DNA of 64,000 nt, taken from assembly GCA_034008185.1 (NCBI GenBank), contig CM067109.1:37542885-37606884 (forward strand), written 5' to 3'. Under the pieces are notes generated by a model. It was not told the origin of the DNA. It ran no database searches and saw only the letters and a list, made by a program, of their open reading frames with translations. A program made the translations under genes and the position numbers. Below are positions 26,941-41,096 of this stretch, piece after piece; position 1 is the first letter of the stretch, and each line of letters starts with the position of its first letter. This DNA is from Gorsachius magnificus (Eukaryota > Chordata > Aves > Pelecaniformes > Ardeidae).

Positions 26941-27380
26941 TTAGTGAGAGCAATCGATCGCCATGTCCCCCAGCCAGGGACACCCTACTTCTGGACGTAA
27001 GGTGGGCTGTAGAGTAAATAGCCATGGCAATTTGCTACAGGCAAAGCCTGGTGACTGGGCAAGCACCAGCACCCCAGGCTGACCTCTGTGTTGGTGTTGC
27101 CGCAGGGGTCTCTTGCTCACCCTTGTGAGGTGCCCATTGGTCTCCCCCATCTCTCCTGTCTCCAGCTTCAAGCTGCTGCTGGTCCTCCATGATGCCTGTC
27201 CAGAGCAGGGCAGACCACTTACCTGCTGCTTCTCTCCTCATTGTTTTCTCCTCTGCTTTTTTCATGCTTATGACACCAATCCCCAGCTCCTGAGGCTCCA
27301 TAAAAATATGTGGTATAATTCTAACAGCAATGTTCTTCAGCACACATTTTTGTCCCAAGCCATAATACATCCCTCTGGAT
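26941..27380. other. GC-raised block, unrecognised
   Basis: GC-raised sequence with two overlapping minus-strand open frames (27035-27370, 111 codons; 26941-27171, 76 codons) and one plus-strand frame (27113-27382). No known domain, start context or splice pair was seen. It is not evidently related to the similar block at 24.1-24.4 kb. Confidence 0.4.
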
Positions 27381-30300
27381 GAAAAAAACCCTTAAATTTG
27401 AAAACAAACAAATAAGCACACTTTGCATTTGTGGGTGTGACTGTTTGGAGGTTGTAGCTCTGCTACTACTACAGTACCATGTACAGAAGAAGGCTTTGAT
27501 TTAATTCAGACAAATAGGTTAGGACATTTCTTATGGAAACTCCACACCTTCCTATTTACACTGCATTTCAGAAGCATGTGAGACCTCATCCTGGGACTTG
27601 TAATAAGCTTTTTGTAGCCGTACAGCATTTTATCCCCCAAATAATGTGTGCAGACAACCCAATGTGCCCAAGACATTTCCAGGTAACTGAAAGATTGCAT
27701 CAGCCTAATCCATAAATGTTTGGAATAGTATTGTTAATGTCTCCCGTGGGAAAAAGTGTCAGGTATTTTACTAAAACAGACTCAACATTTTTTTGTGAGT
27801 TATTAATATATAGCTTTAACCAGGAGAAATTCTGTGATCCCTTTTAAATGAATTTGTCTTTTGTTTTCTTTTATGGAGTATTTTCAATGAACACTTGTGC
27901 TCTCATAGAGAGCTGAACATAATCCAAGAATATTTGACCTGCTGTGTTTGGGATGGCTGCAAAGTGTTTAGCTGCAAAGCAAGTTTATCTTGAAAAATTT
28001 TAGCTTCTTTTTCCTTTCTTTTTCTTGCAAAATATACAAAAAATACATAGTTTTATTGTGTCTTGACAACCTACATGATAAACCCAAGATATGGAAATAA
28101 TAAAGAGTCAGTTTTCCTGGGATTAAAAGGTTGTTTTTTTGGTTTTTTGGTTTTTTTTTTATTTTCAGATTTATATCCAATGAAGCTCAAAGAAGCAATG
28201 TTCTGAACCAGAAAACAGGAAGGAATATTAATCAAATGTGAAAAGGTTGCTGGAAAAAGAACAGCCTCAGAAAATGTTTTTAAAGATCACTTGTCAAGTA
28301 CACCATTATTTCTATGGCCTATTTTATGCCAAACTTCTGAAGAAATGGATGGTAAATTTCAGTTCCAAAGTACACCATGTTCATGTGTACTCTAGGGCTG
28401 CTTAGCGGGTAAAGAAAAATGACTTAATATTTGCGTAATAGAGAGATCATCAGTACTCCAGGTAGTGAAACTGGTTTGTGATTATTTGCTGTCTTCTCTC
28501 TCCTGACAGAGGAGGATGATTCTTAGAGCTGCATTTCTGACCCACATTTATTTAATTGTTAGTTGGAGGTTATTATTAAGTATCTGAGCAATAGCTGGCC
28601 TCAGAGGCTGACCACCATTTTGCCTGTGCACTGTGCTGTGGTGTGACTTCAGGATCGCCACACAGGTCCCATCCCTGGAACCCACTGGCGTGAGCCACCC
28701 CCTATGCACACTGCTTGAGCCATCTGAGGGGCACCAGGTCCCACTCTTCAGACAATAGCCTAGAGGGAAATTTTAAGCTACAGGATGAGTGTGAAAGTCC
28801 CATTTTCTAGAAGGAGGAATTGGTCTTGCACTTCCTATACAAGTTCTTTCCCTGAAAACAAGAATTTGTCTTAGAAGTGTGGTGTTTATACTTAAAGGTA
28901 GGTTTAGTTAAAAACAGAGTTAACATGCTTGCAGTTTTACAGAAACAGATTCATAAAATAAAATTAGTGACACATATTCAGGCTTCAGCAAAATCTAGGG
29001 CCAATGAAGCATCACTGCATCCATAGTATTTTAAGCTGATGGGTCATCTTACCCAGCACGACAAGAGTATCTCTGACCTCTGCCAGGACAACAAATGAAA
29101 GCTTCCTAATAGTGAGATCCCAGTGTACAACAGTCCCATTTCTATTTTTTTTTTTTGTCTCACACAGAGATATTTTCCTAGACACATAATTGTCAGTACT
29201 TTTATGGGCTACTAATTTGCTATCAGAGGGGCTTATTCTGTCTTTGTCTTCTCCCAAAAGGCATTTCTGCACAAGTAATTAAGCATTTACTACTGAAAAT
29301 GAACAAAGATAGTTCACTGAGTCCAGAAAAAAAAAAAAACCCTGAATATTTGATATCACTTCTTGAAAAATTTGCTTTCCTTTCGTGTATGTATAGACCT
29401 TTTAAGTTGCTTAACAGTCATCGATAATATTTACTTCTCTCATGTGCAGTTGTTAATTAGTTATGGTCTTAAAGGATTAATGATTTAAAAGAGTAGCTTG
29501 TAGGGTCTGTTGACTGTTATTCAGAAAGCAAGTAAGTATACTAAAAATGAAAACTGAACAAATATTTTCTATGACTCTGTCAGGTGCCATTCCTGAAAAG
29601 TCAGATTTTGTACAGCTATTCTTCCTAACTTTCCTGTATGGAATTATGATTGTTAAATGATACACCAAATTATGCACCAAAAATAATTTAGATCTCTAAA
29701 TTAGTCTCATGAAATTAATTGTGGGTGCTCAGTATTCTGAATCTGACTTAATCTGATTTAGAAAGAAACATCACATACATTTTTGTTTGACTACATAACT
29801 ATAATTTTTCCCATCAAAATCCTTTCAAAAATGTTTGCAAATTAACTTGTATTTAATTTTTTTCCTCACAGTCCACAAAATTTGCTTGTGGTTTACTGCT
29901 TCAGTGAATTAAATTTGTGTAATAGTTCCCCAAGGAAAGGGAAAACTGTAGGAAAAAGAGATGTTTAATAACTGATATGTATGAACAAGCATTTTACAGC
30001 TTCTGGTCATTTATCCAAAAAATCTAGAAAACGTAGAGAAGTAGAGAAGACGTTCTCAAAAATATCCACTTCATATTTTTTCCCTGAAGCAAAGTAAGGG
30101 AAATTCTCACATTATTCATAGATGGTTCTTAGTAATTTTGTGGGTTTTGTTTTGGTTTGGTTTGGTTTGTTTTTTTGTGAACTCCATTTGTCAGTGGAAA
30201 TACTGTATTTTACCACAGCATCATTGTTTCGACATCAGACTGTTCACCTTTGCAAACATATTTAGAAGTACCCATCCGTCATTTTACCAAGGACCCTTTT

Positions 30301-33300
30301 CTTCAAATGGCTCATATTTAACTTTACTACTATTATCAGGTTATTTACTAGGATTATTTGGTGCTTTTCAATCATATGCTTAAACCTTTTCTGGACTGGG
30401 GTTTTATTTGCGAAGTAATACCCTTCTCATCTCAACAACCTGTTCACTGAGATGTGGAAAGTGAAATTCAGCCCAGCTCTCGTCTTCCTTGTCCTGCTTT
30501 GGCATCCGTACCATCCGTGGCTATCCATCTTCCACCAGTCAACAACTTCTTCAGGAAAACACCCAATGTGTGCCTTGAACTCTGCTCTACCCCTGCCTGT
30601 GGCTCAGCCAAGTCCCTGCTTGGGCTATCTCAACAGTGGATCGATTGTCTGCACATGGAGTGATGGCAGGCTGTGCTCTCAAGTTACATACTGTATTTAA
30701 TGACACTCAAAGAGGTTTTAATGACTTTTCCATTCACCAGCTGCAATACAACCTGTCTTGCTGGCATTCAGTAGCACCTACAGTCACTTACTTTTCTACA
30801 CCTTTTTGTCTTGGATTTTATATTTTTGGCAAAAGTGTGTCAACAGGTGTAAGTGGAGGTGGTGCCTGTGATTTGGCACTGGCACAAAGCAAGACCTTTC
30901 TGCAGGAGGGGCAACCCCTTAGCAGGTCCAGATGAGCCATACAGACCAGTTCTTCCTTGCTATTTCATATATTTCTCAGAAAATTATAATGGCAACCTGT
31001 TTACATTGTCCCACACCAGGACTGACATATATTAGACAGCAAGAATTTATGCATGGAGTATGGATTGCTATGCATAATTAACTAAATATGTGTATCTGTA
31101 ATATTGAGGTGTTTTGCCTGATCTTTGTAGATGCACTGTGGTATCAAACATTTAGCTGAGGTGAGTTGTATTTCAATAAGATAATAGACCTGGTCAATGT
31201 ATAAGAGGGTGACCCCTTCTCTGCAGGACACCACACCCATCCTATTTAAAGGTAAGCAGACTGCCAAATTTCAGTGGCTGAGTTGGCAGGCTGGGAGAAC
31301 CTATCCACATCCTTCCCTGGGGCTTTGTATGCAGAAGGGTTGGGGGAAGGGGGGGACACACATTCTCCTTCCAAATATCACATTTCTTGAGTTTAATTCC
31401 CAACTCTATAAAACGTATCTACAGGCTCCCATGTGTTTTGCCAAAGACATGTCTGTGTAGTATTTTGGTCTTTTTCCACCAGGTTTTTATGTCTGTCTAC
31501 TTACAAGGATTAGTTATGCACTGAATGGCTTGGGCTGTTTCCAGATTGTGGCAAGCACTGCATGTCCAGTTACAACGGCTTAATGCAAGCCATTTATTAA
31601 ACTGTCAAAACTGGCTAAGCACCAAATGCTGACTCAAATGCTGGATATTTTAGCAAGGTGTTTATAAGCTCTTGGTGTTGAGAATAGAGACAAAATCTGG
31701 GAGAACAGAGAGAAAATTCACATTTGAGAATGTGAATATGGTGAAAGGTGCAGGTAATTAATATCAAGGCAGTAACACAGGCTTGACTTCAGTCACAAAA
31801 AATCCATGGAACATTGTAAATAGCAGTGCTAGACAAATTGAGAGAAGCATCACTGAAAATGTCTGTGGTTTTGTACATGTTTGTTGGAGGCAAGCTCACA
31901 TTGTCTTATGGGTAGTCAAGGATCTGAGCTACAACTTTCAGCTTTACAGCTATCTTCTTATCATGAACAATATCTCTTATTTCCATACCTTTGAATTTCA
32001 AAATCCTAAAGCCTCCAGAAACTGTTCTGGATGACAAATAAGGGCACTGTTAGATAAGCTACTGGACCATAACCTCTCTACATGGATATCTGATAAGCTT
32101 GGTAAAGGTCATTGTCTTTGGAAAATCTTCACTGATAATTGAACCTGTAGAATATAACACCAGCCGTTTATTCAGCAAATGATATGTATGGCTTATAACA
32201 TTCATCAGGAAATTAATATAAGCCAAACATGTGATGTGTATGAGGTGGAGTTTTGAAACTTGTGCGCCTTGCTGCAGGAATAGTGTGTTGTACTTTTGCT
32301 CAATAATCTCTTGTCACCTTAGAATTTCTAGGTTACAAAATCAATTTTATTTGTTGTAAAAAACCCTTCAATATCTTATAGCTTTGAAAGCACATATCAG
32401 AATAAATTGCTTTTAAATTTCCCAAAGATATGTGTGACATCAACATTTTGGATAATCCACCAGCCAGCAGTAAATGTGAGAACATTGTAACTCCAATTGA
32501 TATTTGCCATTTTGATTGCAAACTGAGGATAGACACTTCTATCTGCTGAAAAGAACTTAACTAATGAATCTTTTAGGTAAAGTTTCCTTCACGCTTGACA
32601 TGTCAGAAGAACAGAGAAATAGGGGCAGAGGAAGATTTTTTTTTTTTTAATAATTCTGATAAATAGCTCTCTCAATAAAGTAATATACTACAGCTGTGAG
32701 GGGATTTGCAATCAGCAGATAATTGGTGTTCGAAGATCTTGATCAAAATGTGTTTCTTTTTAATTTGCATGGCAAAGTTATATTTTTGCATTTCTTCTCT
32801 TTGTAAAACTGTAAACAAATTAATGTCCTAAAAAGCCATAGGAGGAAGCTTAAATGCCAGATGAAGCAGAAATTTTTTTAATCTGCTGGCAGTTTTCTTC
32901 CACTACTGTAGTTAAACTATCATGTCCATTTTCTTATGTGAGTCAAAGCTGCATACACTTAGACTAATTGAATTATATTCAAATTAAATAGAAAGGGCAA
33001 ATGCACTTACTAAAAAGCTACATTAGAAAAAGCTTGTAGTCATATTAGAAAGGTAAAATATCATGATGGACCCCAAATCCTTTCATCAGTACAACTGCTT
33101 AACTGTTGGTGTTACCTACTGAAGGAACAACTGTATGTGACAAAAATGAGGAATGCCTTGGAGTTACTAGACATGTCATATAAAAACTCCAGAGGATAAT
33201 GACAGGAACTTAGGTGTGGATTTGGTTAAATTACCAAAGTCAGAATTTAAGAGAGGGGGGGATAATGAAAGCACAATCTTGCTTTTATTATATCAATCTT

Positions 33301-35348
33301 GCTTTTCAATAACTTCGACAGTACAAGAATGACTCAGAGAAGAAACAAATGGAGTAAAATCCTGTCATCTGTGTGTGTGTGTCTGTCATCCATCCCCCCC
33401 TGGACACAGTGTAAAATCCCATACAGACAATGTTCCTGAAGCACATGAAGCATCAGAAGAGTGGAAGATAAATAATACACAAAAACATCCAAAACACTAG
33501 TTGGCTCTGAAACCTTTGTGGGAATACTGTGGCCATGGGGGCAGGGTGTTGGGGGGTGGGGAGGGTGTTGCCATGTTTTTTTCCAGAATGGTTGAACTAG
33601 AGAAATCTGAGCAAGCTTTTATGTTATTAAGTGATCCTGTACGTCTGTTGGGATAGTTTTTCTAAATAACAGATGTGGTTCATAAACATTATTAGAGACT
33701 GCAGCAAACAGAGATGGAAAAATAAAGTCTAATTCTGAATTCAGTCCAGTATACTTGAAGAATAACTACACAGAATGAGGTATATGAATGCTAGACGGAA
33801 ATCATAGCAAGGCCAAACTTATTCCCAGAAACATCCATATAAATACAGTTCAAACCATATTTTTAAAGAAGGATATACTCTTCCCTCTGCCCTTCAGACC
33901 TCTTGTCAGTCAGGTGTAAAGCAGACATACAGATTACACATGGGCCCTTTAGCAAAGCCACTCAATTCTCAAACAAAATTTATAAAAAGTTTTCTTGATA
34001 AATTAAAATGGAAGCCACTGAAGTGGTACCAATACTCTCAAAACAAATTTATCATTAACAGGAAAATTTAGAGCTTTTAGTGCCAAGAAGAACGTTTACC
34101 ACTGTGATTGCCATTACTGAAAACTCTGAAGAGGGCCTATAACAGTAAGTACTTCTCTCAGTATTTCCAGGGATGAGTTATAATGACCTAATATTGTTCT
34201 GTTAGGACAACACTTCAAGTGCTTTCCTAACTCAGTTCAAATATATAGTTTATATTGAAGTTAACTAAGCTACAGTTTTGTGCTGTTTGGTAGTTAAATA
34301 TATCATTACTTCTGCATCTAAAGCTTGCTGCAACAAGAACTATGGTTTTTTGAATATTGCATAAATAGAGATTAGACTTGTTCTGTTCAAATGCTTTCTG
34401 TATGAGATATATTTCTGCTCTCCACTTCTGCCCTCTGCATTAACAGTGTGCTTGAAAGCTCTGTAAGTGCTAAAATGTTTGCAATACCACATTTCAAATT
34501 GTAATTGAGGGGAAACCATGTTGTATTTTGAACTATACTGTAAGCTTTGCAAAAAACAAATGAAAATTAATTTTAAAAAGATATCTGCTGTCCTTTCAGA
34601 CCATCAATTAAATAATGCATTTTCTCTCTTAGTCCCAGCTGGGAAACATAATGAAATTCAGCACTTTACTTTTCCTTTCTTGATTTTTCTTTCTTTTTCT
34701 TGGTCTGCTTTGCTGTGGGTGGCATAGGAATGCAAAACTACCCAGTGTTTTTGTGTTACTGCAATATCACATACAGTGGCAATAAAGTCTAATGGTACCT
34801 GTTTATTCATGTTCTTTAATTTGGTTACAAAATAGCCACCACAGATCTCATAGCTGATCTTTGGGTAACAGTAGATCATAAGTGCCAGAAACCTGCCTAT
34901 GCTGGCTGTAGTTTTGTCAGCAGTCCTCAAGGCATTTGACTAGAGACATTCCCATTAGGTTGGTCCTGACAGATCCTTTCTGTGACAGCTCAGAGAGCCC
35001 TGAGATGTTGTCACCCTTAAAGTAACTCTGGTGTGTGATCAGCATTGCTATATGCAGTCTGGAAGGTGTCTCAGGTAAGAGACACAGGCTCTGGCTACAA
35101 AACAGATGGACAAACAACTTCTCCTCTTAGGCTATCAGAAGCAACAAAACTGCTGCTCTCCTATTCTGGCATCTTCCATTTCCAGGTGGTGCCAGCTGAA
35201 ATACTTGTGAGTTTCTAGACCACATGGCTGGAAAAAAGCCAGGAGGGTTGGTTGTCTCCAGGTGTTGAAAAAACAGCTAAGCAGCATGCTCTCAAGAACA
35301 AATAAAAGCAAATGAGTGTAATAAGTAAATGAGGGATCATTTAGTATA
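27381..35348. other. Unique AT-rich DNA, no gene recognised
   Basis: No gene or transposon recognised. It contains poly-pyrimidine or T/G low-complexity tracts near 28132-28165 and 30147-30177, a poly-A run near 29327-29340, a poly-T run near 32636-32648, a 20-bp-period duplication at 33274-33306, a short (GT)n at about 33371-33382 and a G-rich patch at about 33537-33570. Open frames reach only about 100 codons. Confidence 0.55.
33274..33306. repeat. Short 20-bp-period tandem duplication
   Basis: The 13-mer CAATCTTGCTTTT occurs at 33274-33286 and again, identically, at 33294-33306, separated by ATTATAT. This is a small local duplication. Confidence 0.6.
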
Positions 35349-35785
35349 TCATTGAATCATAGAACAGTTTGGGTTGGAAGGGACCTTTGAAGACCTTCTA
35401 GTCCAACCCCCCTGCCAGGGACAGGAACATCTTTCACCAGATCAAAGTCCCACCCAACCTGATCTAGAACACTTCCAGGGATTGGGCATCCACAACTTCT
35501 CCGGGAAATCTGTTCCAGTGTCTCACCACTCTCATCATAAAAAAAAATTCTTTATATCTAATGCAAATAGTTTTAGTTTAAAACAATTAGATTTTGTCCT
35601 GTCACTAGAGGCCATGGTAAAAAGTCTTTTTCCATCTTTGTTATAAGCCTCCTTCAAGCATTGAAAAGGCATCATAAAATGTCTCTGGAGCCTTCTTTTC
35701 TCCAGGCTGAACAACCTGAACCCTCTCAGCCTTTTTGTACGTAGGAGTGGTGTTCCTGCCCTCTGATCATTTGATAGCATGATTT
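35349..35785 (-). mobile_element. CR1 LINE 3'-end fragment
   Basis: The plus strand starts at the CR1 3' tail (ATTGAATCATAGAAC) and continues with GGTTGGAAGGGACC, TCTAGTCCAACCCCC, TGCCAGGGACAGGAACATCT, CCAGTGTCTCACCAC and CTCCAGGCTGAACAACC, then CCCTCTGATCAT near 35759. This is the classic avian CR1 3' UTR and ORF2 end read in reverse, so the element lies on the minus strand and is 5'-truncated. The ORF2 part (35535-35780 minus) retains an 81-codon open stretch with the LFSLEKRRLQ block. Sequence past about 35785 no longer matches. Confidence 0.93.
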
Positions 35786-38700
35786 CCTAGAAGATACAGC
35801 CATCCTTTTTTGTAGTACTGGAACACAAACTGTGGCTGGAGCCTGCATTCCTGTGGGTGTATAATAAGCAGCAGTGGCTTGCATTACCCTCCTTCTGCTG
35901 GAATTGCTCCTGGAGGTGCTTCCATCTACATCTGCACAGCTTTAACCTTTGTCAAAGCCATTTGGGTCACTCTTATTCCCCTGTAAATTTATTATTATAA
36001 GTGTGTTTGGGAATACTTAATTGTATACACTTCACAGTAAAATGGGAAATCTCTCATAAATGTACCAATCTTTGTATCCTACCATGGAGTACCAGTGCAA
36101 TGAATTTGAAAGTACAATATGCTCTGTAACTCACCTACTTTAGAAACCGAGATGTTAAGTGAAGTCCTGTCAAATCTGATAAAGAATTTTTTATTCCTAT
36201 TTTCCCATGGTGTTCCAAACTACCCCCATGTGAAGATAATTTTCTCATTTGCTCTACAACGTTTTGCACTGTCCAGGACACTGTACTTTGTGATTAACAG
36301 CAGAAAAACTTTTAAGACGACTGGCATACTAAGGACAAAAAATAGCATTGGTTTGGCTATTCATGCTTCAAGGTTTGTTAAGAGTACCTTGTTGAAGCTA
36401 TCCAATAGTAAGTACTCAGTAATCTCTTTTATTATCAAGTGAAGCATTTTAACAAATAATAAAAAAATCTCTTCCTAGAGATGTCTCTGTGTCTCAAGAC
36501 AAAATATAAGTAAAAAATATTGGGACAAACTTTTGGGAATGCAACATTTTTCATTGATATTTCCTGTTCAATTTTGGCCTAACAAAACGGGTAGCAAACA
36601 GTGCTACGCATTAGTGCAGCACATTAGTGAGCAAGAGGACCACTGGCTTAATCCAGAGGTGTAATTTGTGTTCTGAACACACAACACATGAATGGTTCCT
36701 CACAAAATTTTACACAGACACAGTGCAAGTACTGTAGTAAGTAAAAATAAAAACAGAAGAGTACTATAAAATACTCACAGACATGTTTTTGTGAACATAT
36801 TTAAAATGTGAATATGCATAGTAATCCAAACACATTTTATTCCAAATATTTCTTATTCACTGTAAAGCTTCAATTCTGGTGAAGGAAAGAAGTAAGGGAA
36901 GTAGAAGTTACTCATAACTCTGCACTACCAATCCTAATCAATTCAAGTTTGTACACAGAGAAAGGTTTTTCATATCAGTATTTTGGAATATTAATCCTTC
37001 TCAAAAGGACTCTGCTAACCCTGTGGCAGAGTAGAATATCAGAGGCATTTGCACTATTTCAGTGGTATCTAACAGAAGGGAAAGCATCATTTTAGTGGGA
37101 ATACACTAGATAATGCCTGGAAGAGGACATACACTACATCCGGGTAGGAGCTGCAGCATTACAATGGCCGATGGGGTGGAAGAGGATGTTGTGGACTAGC
37201 CCTTCTCAGGGAAAACTCTGAATCCAGATTCACTAACAAGTCTGGTAGAGTTTTCCTAGCCTTCAGAAATGAATTATCTAAGAGGAAAAACTCGAAACTC
37301 GGAGTGGTAAATGAAAGATCAAGATTCCTTCTGTCCTCTGTGACTGAAGCCTGGTGAAAGGAAGGGTTTTCCAGCCCCAAATCTTTGAATGGGCAGCTAG
37401 AAAAGAAGAGTCTCTCATAGGATCAGTTTTGTGGGAAGCCAAGGAGATCAGCACACCATAGCCTGGTCTAGCAGAGGCACTGCCACTGGCAGGGGTGACT
37501 GAGGCACTGTAAACTGATCCCTGTGAGATAAAATACATTTAAACATGTCAGAGGAGTCAATCACCTTCGTTCTGGAGAACTGAAACCTGTCTCTCCAGAT
37601 GACAGCTCAGTTATTTGGCACTCTCATCAGGCAGTCACTGGCTGCTGTCGAGATTCTGTTCATTTATTATTGAACAGAGGAAGAGAAGACTTCTGCTAAG
37701 CTTCTGGGAACAGATTGCAGGCTGTGTTACACATACAGACATTCACACACATGCAGGCACTAAAAATTTGCACTTGTAAAATAAACACCAGTACAACACT
37801 CAACATATGTACACCTGAGGTGTGTGTGTGTGTTATTTAAAAAAAAAACAAAAAAACCCCAACATATCCAAACTTGTCTAAATTGAAGAAACAATGTTGA
37901 AAACTAGCAAGGAATTTTTGCAATACTACTGGTAATTATCCAAAGAGGTTATGAAAAAGCAAGCTCACTGACAACTGTTGGAAGCTGGTGGGAAGATGAC
38001 ACTGTAGAGATGAAGGTCAAGCCAAATAATTATTCACCTAAGAATTTAACTTTTCACAGCTAAATTTGAAATTTTAACAACAAGTGTTTTACTGTATTTA
38101 AGTACAAATAAAAGTATATTATATTCATGAAGTTTGAAGAAATTCTCAGTTGCAGATCCAAAGCCAAGAAATATTAAAATTAACCATCTTTTTCCTTCTG
38201 CTTGTAAGCAGGATGCTAGGTAAAAGGTGTCTATTCCCCTCTGATTTTAAAGCTTTTTGTGTTTTAAAGGATGAATAGACAGCCTACACACGGAAAAATG
38301 CAATTATTGCATGAGAAATCCTGATTTCCGTAATTAGTCCAATACAAACTGCACGGTTTTAATTGTCCTTATAATATGGCTTGATTTGAAAGAAAAAAAT
38401 CTTATTTTAGATGGTCCACTTAAGCAAGTACTTAAATTTAAGTGGGACTTCAGTACATTCTGATCTTCAGAAGAGCCTAAGTACATGCTTCTGTACTCCT
38501 GAATGAGGTGATTTCTGAACAGTGATCTCCCCCCTCTCCTTCCCTAATTCTGCCTTTTATTTAGCTCTATGATTCTGATATTGTCAATTATGCCCATTCC
38601 AGTAGACAAAATAGATCAGGGCTCACTTTATTGCCTGGAGGGTCTAACATCACTCATCTCTGTATACTTGAGTTATTTTTCTTTCCAGAAAATTAGGCTG

Positions 38701-41096
38701 GTCACATCAACTGCCCATTGAGACGACCCTGTACCCTAGGCTCTCTCCCAAACCATGCAGAGGCACTGGCTCAGCAAGTACTAGACCGCTAGAAGGAAAT
38801 CACAAAGAGAAATGTGCTAGTGGTTAAATAGCATTCCCTAGTCCTGTAAAATATATCATGTTATGCCCAGGATAGATGCAGCATTAGGTCCTGCCTACTA
38901 TTAGAAAATTAACACTGCTAAACTAATCAGCCCCACAGCTCCCCTGCTCCATTTTCCTCTACATTCACAAATTTTCTATGCTTAACAGTAATGAAAATCT
39001 GCTGAAAGAAAAATGTCAATGATTGAAAATATGGCTTGTATTCATGTGAGAGGCAAAAAAGCCCATCCTTCTCCACAGTTTCTGTTTGGATTGCTAGCAT
39101 GAAAACAGAATTTCAGTATATTTGTGTGTTTGCTTCCCACACCTTTTCTCCGTACCTATTTAGCCTGTCTCCCTGCATTGCCAGTAAAATGCTGTCCCAA
39201 GAGAGAAAGGATGTCACTGAAGGCAGCTGGGCTGCATGCAGAAACAGGCGAGCACAGTGTATTGCCTGTTGTGACACTCAAACAACAGCCAGACTATGTC
39301 TTTATTCCAATATTTGTGGATGAATACAGGCAAACTTTTAAAGAGTCTTCAGTCTGTATGGCACAGCCTTAAAAACACTGTCCCTATCTAATAACAACCC
39401 ATAAACACAAATCCAGTAGCCTGACTTACCTGTAAAGCTAAATTAGTTAGTCTGAAAAAAATTGACAACTGCCACTTTTCTGACAAAACAAGCTCTCAGC
39501 ACTCCACCCCCACACTGAGAACAGAGAATAAAATGCTATTTCTGGGAGGCAGTTTCCAAGGTTGTTTAATATTCAGTGAGGATCTTCTTAAAGTTAGCTC
39601 ATATTTTAAGAATTTCACAGCACATCTGTGCATCACTGCATGTTTTTAAGGGTTTTCTTGGACACCGTAATGGTTCTTTCTTAAAGACTCTTACTTGAAG
39701 AATTAAATTCAAGGCATTAGTTGTTCTTCCTCTTCAAACAATCTCCAAAGATGCATTTCTAAAAGAAATTACAACTATCCAACAATTTTACAGTGTACAT
39801 TGACATGATGTATGTTTGCTAAGAACTGCTGCTGAGAATGGTGTTCACAGATAAAACACTTTCAAGTTTGATCCCCCTTTTTTGCTTCAAACTTTCATTG
39901 AGATAATATCATTTAGTGTTATGAAATATAGCGCTCCTATATAGCAAGTGTCTTCTTAAAAGTACTTAGAATTACCAGGATGAGTTGTGACAATGAAACC
40001 AATGGTAAAATTTTCAGTGTCTTCCATGAGAAGATAGTTAAGCCAACACTGTGAAAATATCAGCCATCTTTTTTTGTTGAAACAAGGTCTTTCTAAAAGA
40101 TATGAAATCACACATGAGCTTACCCTATTTCTATAATAATCCTGTAGCAAAGTAATGGACAACAGCACACAAACAAAATTGTCCCCACACTAATGTCACA
40201 TTTCAGCCTGGAGGGAGTTTATCTGATTTATAAACCTTTGGAAAAGTGGTATGAATATATAATTGAAATGTGACAGACTCCTAATTATAGCGGCAACAGT
40301 ATCAGTCAAATATTCTCAACACAATAGCACATATAACTAACTTTGACAAACCAATGGTGTTGTGGATTAATATTTAATAAGAATATCATGTAATAAAAAT
40401 AATCTTGGGTCCAACAAGATGATGTAATGAGGAATGGCGTCATAACTAAGAACTTTCCTCATTAAGGCAATCCTCTCTATCATCACAATCATTGAACATC
40501 TATTCATGTAGACTGCTATTTAATAAGAAAATCTTGTAATAAAAATAAAAAGTTCACGTCTTCCAAGGGCAAAGGCTTTCTTTCTCTGTGAAAGACAATC
40601 TTATAGCAGTGACCTCAATATATACTTAAGAAATAATGCAGTTAGAGCAACTCAAGTAGCAGACAATTCTTGCATACAACATTTCTCAGAAAATAGCTAT
40701 ATTGCAAATAATCACACAAACACATCCAAGCTGGCTGCCCACACTTTGAGTTAAAAGGCTCTTAACAAACCTTTGTATAACCCAGCAACACATTCCAGCC
40801 TGATGGTAGCTATTTTCTTAGATGAAAGAATCTGAGAGCTGTATGAACATACAGAAGCCAAAAGCACTGGAAGAACAGGGGCACAGTATGGCTGTCCAAG
40901 TTCTGGTCCCACACTGAGCATGGGAATTATCCTGCCCTACACGGGGCACTCAGTCCTCTTATGGTGACATGAATTGTCAGAATTACTAGATGAAGCTTGA
41001 CCTCCCAGCTAAGAAATTACTTGTACTGCATCCATTTCCTTATGCCACTTAAACACAGGCCTATCTGGCCACAAAGCTATGAACCATTGAAGGAGT
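35786..41096. other. Unique AT-rich DNA, no gene recognised
   Basis: No gene or transposon recognised. It contains (GT)n at about 37819-37834 beside an A-rich run at about 37840-37857. A direct-repeat and hairpin cluster at 40371-40548 is annotated separately. Open frames are short. Confidence 0.55.
40371..40548. repeat. Direct repeat pair flanking a hairpin
   Basis: Two 32-bp copies (40371-40402 and 40517-40548) begin TATTTAATAAGAA, end TGTAATAAAAATAA, and differ at only two positions. Between them lies a perfect 10-bp inverted repeat, TAATGAGGAA (40425-40434) and TTCCTCATTA (40455-40464), with a 20-base loop. I do not recognise this as a known element. Confidence 0.7.
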
